Of a stretch of DNA of 64,000 nucleotides, positions 59,503-64,000 are shown piece by piece. The stretch is from contig NZ_CP019113.1 in assembly GCF_001888805.2 (NCBI RefSeq), forward strand, positions 3,720,001-3,784,000, given 5' to 3'. The notes beneath the pieces are model-generated. The model searched no databases. It saw nothing but the letters and a program-made list of their open reading frames with translations, and had not been told where the DNA came from. This stretch comes from Enterobacter sp. SA187 (GTDB lineage: Bacteria > Pseudomonadota > Gammaproteobacteria > Enterobacterales > Enterobacteriaceae). Both the position numbers and the translations under genes were made by a program. Each line of letters starts with the position of its first letter. Within the stretch, counting starts at the first letter, position 1.

Positions 59503-61172
59503 TCTTCATCGCTGGCGCATACCTGATTGCGCCCGCTGCGCTTGGCACGGTAAAGCCGGTTATCGGCGATGGACTGCAACATCTCAAAATTGGTCATCTC
59601 ATCGGCCACGCCGCTGCTGACACCCAGCGACGCGGTCATCCTTAAGGTACGGCCTTTCGGCAGCAGGATCTCTTTCGCGGCGATGCGCGCCCGGATACGT
59701 TCAGCCAGGGCCTTCGCCTGCGCCAGCGTGCTGTCCGGCAAAATCACGCAGAACTCTTCTCCGCCCACGCGTCCCGCCGCATCAGTGGATCCCAGCGTGT
59801 TTTCTATCAGCCGCGCCACGTGCGCCAGCACCCGATCGCCCGCCTGGTGTCCGTGACGGTCATTGACCTGTTTAAAATGGTCGAGGTCAATCTGGATCAC
59901 CGATAACGGCTCGCCGGTTTGCTGGCTTTGCGCGGTGAGTTTTTTCGCCTGCTCAAACAGCCCACCGCGGTTGCTCAGGCGCGTCAGGGGATCGTGCCAG
60001 GCCTGCCATCGCAGGGAGTTTTGCATCTGGTACATATTGCGAACCATCCGGCGGATCACCATCCATGACAGCAGCACCATGGTGGTGAACAGCAGCCAGA
60101 GCAGCGCAATCACAATGCTGATGGTGCCAAAATCGCCATCCAGACCGGCGCTCAGGGAGTGAATACGGATCAGTACACCGTCGAAATGGCGGAGGTTTTG
60201 CCAGCTGACAAACTGGCTGCCGAGATGCAGATTACCGGTGGTCTCATGGGCGACTGCCTGTAGCAGCTCATGCCGATCTGCCTCGCTGAACGCTTCCGGC
60301 GCGGCATCGTTATTCGTCGAGGCGGTGATTAACCTGAACTCGCTGTCATAGAGCTGATACTCGCCCTGGTCTTCATCGGTAAGGGAGTCTTCCAGTTGCT
60401 TCTTAAGCAGGACCACCGGGAACTGTAGCGCAATGGTGCCGTACCAGTAATCCTGATGGTCGAGCGGAATGCTGGCGGTGACGTAAGCGCCCTTATGGCC
60501 GGTATGGGCAAACCAGCGCACATTGCGTTCGTGATTATTATGTTGCGACTGACCGCTGAACCAGGACGAATTAATGATCCTCTGGTAGCGGGTAACGATA
60601 TCATCGGTGCCTGGCGGAGCGCTGGTTGAAAGAAAATAGCCCGCGCGGGAGACGTACATCGCGCGTTCCGGCGCCACCGGATAAACCGAAGAGAGGCGCA
60701 TCATATAGCCCATTTCCAGCGCGGCAGTCATTTCATAATTCAGGGCGGGAATATCGCGGCTCAGCAGCGGATGGCGGCGGACAAAGTCATCGCCCACGCC
60801 GTTCAGCGCCAGCGTACGCCGGGCGTCTACATCAATCTGCCAGAACGGCTGCTGGCGGACGGTGGAAAAATCATGTTGAACATTGTTGAGGACATCAAAA
60901 GCGAGCGGGGTTTGCATCGCGGTCTGCATACTGTTGCGATAGAACAGCAGCAGATTCACGCCGGTCTGCAACTGTCGATCCAGCGCAGAGGCGGCTTTAT
61001 CCAGAGTGGTCTGCTGGCTGGCGGCATAGGCATCTTCCAGCACCACGGCCTCGCGCCAGGTGAGCAAGGTTGAGCTAATCAGCACGAAAGCAAAACAGAG
61101 GTTAACGATCCGCGCGGGATCAAAAGAGTGGCGCAACTTTTTTAACAGCACTACGAGTTTCCTGAATGTCAT
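59481..61172 (-). CDS. dgcQ: Diguanylate cyclase DgcQ (YedQ)
   Basis: 563 residues (E. coli 564). Two membrane helices (about 22-42 and 360-382) enclose a large periplasmic sensor domain; the GGDEF domain (about 395-550) has the active GGEEF at about 470 and HQAGDRVLAHVARLI before it. It makes cyclic di-GMP, which favours cellulose/biofilm and opposes motility. E. coli yodC, which flanks it, is absent. Confidence 0.95.
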   Translation of the reverse strand: MTFRKLVVLLKKLRHSFDPARIVNLCFAFVLISSTLLTWREAVVLEDAYAASQQTTLDKAASALDRQLQTGVNLLLFYRNSMQTAMQTPLAFDVLNNVQHDFSTVRQQPFWQIDVDARRTLALNGVGDDFVRRHPLLSRDIPALNYEMTAALEMGYMMRLSSVYPVAPERAMYVSRAGYFLSTSAPPGTDDIVTRYQRIINSSWFSGQSQHNNHERNVRWFAHTGHKGAYVTASIPLDHQDYWYGTIALQFPVVLLKKQLEDSLTDEDQGEYQLYDSEFRLITASTNNDAAPEAFSEADRHELLQAVAHETTGNLHLGSQFVSWQNLRHFDGVLIRIHSLSAGLDGDFGTISIVIALLWLLFTTMVLLSWMVIRRMVRNMYQMQNSLRWQAWHDPLTRLSNRGGLFEQAKKLTAQSQQTGEPLSVIQIDLDHFKQVNDRHGHQAGDRVLAHVARLIENTLGSTDAAGRVGGEEFCVILPDSTLAQAKALAERIRARIAAKEILLPKGRTLRMTASLGVSSGVADEMTNFEMLQSIADNRLYRAKRSGRNQVCASDEDQESPSQ

Positions 61173-61217
61173 AAGTTGTGCCGGTAAATCTGCCCGGCAG
61201 CGCCGGGCAGGAGAAGA

Positions 61218-62129
61218 TTAATGCGCCGCACCGCGTAACCGTGCGACAGCTTTTACCACCGCCACAACGGCCAGGCCAATCACAAAGCCCAGCACTAGAT
61301 TTGCCAGCATAGGTAAGGTTGCCTGCACCACCGCGCCGTGCGCGGCAGCCGCGTGTTCAATGGCATGGTGCAGCGGGGCGATACCGTGCACCACGATCCC
61401 GCCCCCCACCAGAAACATCGCCAGCGTACCGATGATGGAGAGCGCCTTCATCAGCCAGGGGGCAACCACCAGCAGGCCCTTGCCGACAGATCTTGCCACA
61501 GCACCGGGTTTCTCCGCCAGCCAGTAACCCACATCATCCAGTTTAACGATCACTCCGACGAGGCCGTAAACGCCGATGGTGACCACCAGCGCGATACCCG
61601 ACAGCACCAGAACCTGATTCAGCAGCGGCGCATCGGCCACAATGCCCAGCGTGATGGCGACGATTTCTGCCGACAGAATAAAGTCGGTACGCACCGCCCC
61701 TTTAATTTTATCGCGCTCAAAGGTTTTCGGATCCTGGGCGGCAATAGCCGCCAGACGCTGCTGTCGCGCTTCCGGCGTCTCTTTGTGCTTACGGGCATGC
61801 AGAGTATGCAGTACCTTTTCAACACCTTCAAAACATAAAAATGCCCCGCCCACCATCAGCAGCGGCGTGATCGCCCACGGAATAAAGGCGCTGATGAGCA
61901 ACGCCAGCGGCACAAGGATCACTTTATTGAGCAGCGATCCTTTCGCCACGCTCCACACCACCGGCAGCTCGCGGTTAGCGCGCACGCCGGACACCTGCTG
62001 GGCATTGAGCGACAAATCATCCCCGAGCACGCCCGCCGTTTTTTTCGCCGCCAGTTTGCCCATCACCGAAATGTCATCCAGTAAGGTGGCAATATCGTCC
62101 AGTAAGGTTAATAAACTACTTCCCGCCAA
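61218..62129 (-). CDS. yedI: DUF808 inner-membrane protein YedI
   Basis: 303 residues (E. coli 305), with about seven membrane segments. The start (M)AGSSLLTLLDDIATLLDDIS uses TTG at 62127-62129, preceded by AAGGA 7 bases upstream. An ATG at 62177 would add a non-conserved segment. KAMSIIGTLAMFLVGGGI-type C-terminal helices match. Function unknown. Confidence 0.92.
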   Translation of the reverse strand: MAGSSLLTLLDDIATLLDDISVMGKLAAKKTAGVLGDDLSLNAQQVSGVRANRELPVVWSVAKGSLLNKVILVPLALLISAFIPWAITPLLMVGGAFLCFEGVEKVLHTLHARKHKETPEARQQRLAAIAAQDPKTFERDKIKGAVRTDFILSAEIVAITLGIVADAPLLNQVLVLSGIALVVTIGVYGLVGVIVKLDDVGYWLAEKPGAVARSVGKGLLVVAPWLMKALSIIGTLAMFLVGGGIVVHGIAPLHHAIEHAAAAHGAVVQATLPMLANLVLGFVIGLAVVAVVKAVARLRGAAH

Positions 62130-62308
62130 AATACATTCCTTCTCTTTTTTGTTGATATAACAATGAGTATGGAGCATAAACGCCCGGCGCGAAATGCCCG
62201 GCGTAAAGTCAACAAAAAATTAACATTCCCCCGACGAGTAAATGACTCGCCAGCTAACTACTTTTGTCGTTTACTGTAAGCCTTCTTACTGTTCCGCCGT
62301 GAGGGCGT

Positions 62309-63220
62309 ATGCGTTTCAGGCAGCTTTTACCGCTTATTGGTTCTCTTTTCGCGCTTTATATTATCTGGGGTTCCACCTACTTTGTTATTCGCGTCGGGGT
62401 CGAAAGCTGGCCGCCGCTGATGATGGCGGGCGTCCGCTTTCTGACGGCGGGCGTGCTGCTGATGACCTTCCTGCTGATCCGCGGGCATCGACTGCCGCCG
62501 CTGCGCCCGTTGCTCAACGCCGCGCTGATCGGCGTGTTACTTCTGGCGGTGGGCAATGGCATGGTCACGGTGGCCGAGCACCAGAACGTGCCGTCGGGGA
62601 TCGCCGCGGTGGTGGTGGCGACGGTGCCGCTGTTCACGCTCTGCTTCAGCCATTTTTTTGGTATCCGGACCCGCAAACTGGAGTGGCTTGGCATTGCCAT
62701 TGGCCTGTGCGGCATTGTGCTGCTAAACAGCGGCGGCAACCTGAGCGGGAATCCGCTGGGCGCGGTCATGATCCTGATCGGCTCCCTGAGCTGGGCATTC
62801 GGCTCGGTTTATGGGTCGCGCATTGAACTGCCGGTCGGCATGATGGCGGGGGCGATTGAAATGCTGGCGGCGGGTGTTGTGCTGCTGGCGGCGTCTTTCT
62901 GTAGCGGGGAGACGCTGACCGCTCTGCCGACGCTGTCAGGCTTTGTCGCGGTGGGTTATCTGGCCATTTTTGGCTCGATTATCGCCATCAGCGCCTATAT
63001 GTACCTTATCCGCAATACCACCCCGGCGGTGGCCACCAGCTACGCCTATGTGAATCCGGTGGTGGCGGTGCTGCTCGGCACCACTTTTGCCGGTGAAGTG
63101 CTGTCGCCGGTAGAGTGGCTGGCGCTGGGGATTATTATTCTTGCGGTGGTGCTGGTCACCCTCGGGAAATACCTGTTCCCTGCCCGGCCGGTGGTGGCCT
63201 CCTGTGAGATCAGGAAATAG
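62309..63220 (+). CDS. yedA: EamA/DMT transporter YedA
   Basis: 303 residues (E. coli 306), ten membrane helices in two EamA repeats. Markers: IIWGSTYFVIRVGVESWPPL (about 18-37), VGNGMVTVAEHQNVPSG and TSYAYVNPVVAVLLGT. Exports unknown metabolites. The end overlaps the convergent vsr by 11 bases. Confidence 0.94.
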   Translation: MRFRQLLPLIGSLFALYIIWGSTYFVIRVGVESWPPLMMAGVRFLTAGVLLMTFLLIRGHRLPPLRPLLNAALIGVLLLAVGNGMVTVAEHQNVPSGIAAVVVATVPLFTLCFSHFFGIRTRKLEWLGIAIGLCGIVLLNSGGNLSGNPLGAVMILIGSLSWAFGSVYGSRIELPVGMMAGAIEMLAAGVVLLAASFCSGETLTALPTLSGFVAVGYLAIFGSIIAISAYMYLIRNTTPAVATSYAYVNPVVAVLLGTTFAGEVLSPVEWLALGIIILAVVLVTLGKYLFPARPVVASCEIRK

Positions 63221-63680
63221 TCTGTATTCCCTGCGTATCGATCTGCGCGGCCTCGCCGCCGCCGCAGATCCACTCCTCCAGCCGCACGCTTAACCTTTCA
63301 TCGCTCAGCTTCTGCCGCCCGCGCAGGGCGCACTCCCACACCACCAGTACCCGCCAGCCGTCCGCGCGCAGCTGCGTCAGATCGCGCCTGTCGCGCGCAA
63401 CGTTCTGGCCGATCTTCGCCAGCCAGAAATCGGTACGCGTCGCCGGGACTTTAAACAGATAACAGTTATGGTGATGCCAGAAACAGCCGTGGGTGAAGAC
63501 GACGCAGTGGTAATCATCAATCACAAAATCCGGGCGGCCAGGCAGCGTGGCGTCCTGCACGTGAAACGCCAGCCCGAGGTCGGTGAGTAATGCGGCCAGC
63601 CGCTGTTCAATGGCCGTGTCATGCGTGCCGATGGCACGCATATTTTTACTGCGCGTTGCTTTGTCATGCACATCCGCCAT
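63210..63680 (-). CDS. vsr: Very short patch repair endonuclease Vsr
   Basis: 156 residues, as in E. coli. Nicks 5' of T in T:G mismatches formed when 5-methylcytosine deaminates at CC(A/T)GG. MADVHDKATRSKNMRAIG, GRPDFVIDDYHCVVFTHGCF (about 48-67, catalytic Asp51) and WHHHNCY (His) are intact. In E. coli vsr overlaps the 3' end of dcm; here the upstream 320 bases on this strand contain no dcm coding. Confidence 0.95.
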   Translation of the reverse strand: MADVHDKATRSKNMRAIGTHDTAIEQRLAALLTDLGLAFHVQDATLPGRPDFVIDDYHCVVFTHGCFWHHHNCYLFKVPATRTDFWLAKIGQNVARDRRDLTQLRADGWRVLVVWECALRGRQKLSDERLSVRLEEWICGGGEAAQIDTQGIQTIS

Positions 63681-64000
63681 CGCCCTCTCCTTTATTGTCG
63701 GCTATAACGCCAGTGTAGCAGTCAGAGCGGCGCAACTCTTTAAAAGCAAATTGCCGTTGCGGGCCGGCTCCTGTTTATGTCATTATTTCGCCGTTATTAA
63801 CCTGCATGACTTTTTATATTCCTTCATTTCGTTATCATGCTAATGCCTTGATGTCGCCAGCCTGTTTGGGCTGGCTTTTTTTTTGCCCAAGGCGTTAATC
63901 ATACATTATATAAATACTAACTCACCAATCAATAAAATCCATGAATACCAGCAACATAAAATACGCTAATAATTAATAAAACCGCAATTACATAATTGGC
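63681..64000. other. AT-rich right end of window, no clear gene
   Basis: 320 bases with no coding region I can support and no dcm-like sequence. The only clear feature is the plus-strand terminator at 63856-63884. A weak TATATT at 63815-63820 might be a -10. Positions after 63890 are very AT-rich. Confidence 0.5.
63856..63884 (+). terminator. Strong plus-strand terminator with no assigned gene
   Basis: GCCAGCC-TGTTTG-GGCTGGC stem followed by nine Ts. No plus-strand coding gene ends nearby: yedA stops 636 bases earlier, across vsr. Confidence 0.8.

Overview
The window is chromosomal DNA from a motile member of the Enterobacteriaceae. Gene order follows the Escherichia coli/Salmonella segment otsBA-araFGH-ftnB-yecJ-azuC-yecR-ftnA-tyrP-yecA-tRNA cluster-pgsA-uvrC-uvrY-yecF-sdiA-tcyN/tcyL/dcyD/tcyJ-fliZA-fliC-fliDST-amyA-yedDEF-fliE-fliF...fliR-rcsA-dsrB-yodD-dgcQ-yedI-yedA-vsr. 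Protein-level resemblance is high throughout. Accessory genes, short flagellins and missing E. coli genes (yecH, yedK/yedL, yodC, and dcm beside vsr) point to a non-Escherichia genus such as Enterobacter, Lelliottia, Citrobacter or Kosakonia; the genus cannot be fixed from this sequence.

Positions 1-16300: trehalose synthesis (otsBA), L-arabinose ABC import (araFGH), a DJ-1/PfpI protein, two ferritins (ftnB, ftnA), a Dcu-type C4-dicarboxylate carrier, yecJ, the tiny azuC gene with a CRP site, an MFS exporter, an RpiB-like isomerase, yecR, tyrP with TyrR boxes, yecA, and an AraC-type regulator broken by a frameshift next to a LysE-type exporter. Positions 16300-25000: tRNA-Leu/Cys/Gly, pgsA, uvrC-uvrY, yecF, sdiA and the cystine uptake genes.

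Positions 25000-40300 are flagellar class 2/3 genes (fliZ, fliA, two fliC copies, fliD, fliS, fliT). An 8.9-kb accessory island lies between fliA and the flagellins. It holds a 1173-residue multi-module glycosyltransferase and a tight five-gene operon: VioA/FdtB-like aminotransferase, WbqC protein, compact DegT-like protein, ATP-grasp/HAD fusion and FkbM methyltransferase. Its position, gene content and a sigma-28-like promoter make flagellin glycosylation the likely role. The two flagellins are 311 residues each and differ at nine positions, five of them Ser/Ala exchanges. Each has its own sigma-28 promoter.

Positions 40300-57000: amyA, yedD, yedE-yedF, a HipB/HipA-like pair where E. coli has other genes, then fliE and the divergent fliFGHIJK and fliLMNOPQR operons for the basal body, motor switch and export apparatus. 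Positions 57000-64000: rcsA with a candidate RcsAB box, dsrB, yodD, the sRNA gene dsrA, yedP, dgcQ, yedI, yedA and vsr. No dcm follows vsr within the window. The last 320 bases hold no clear gene but one strong terminator.

All functional statements come from reading the sequence and from remembered family features; no database search was run.
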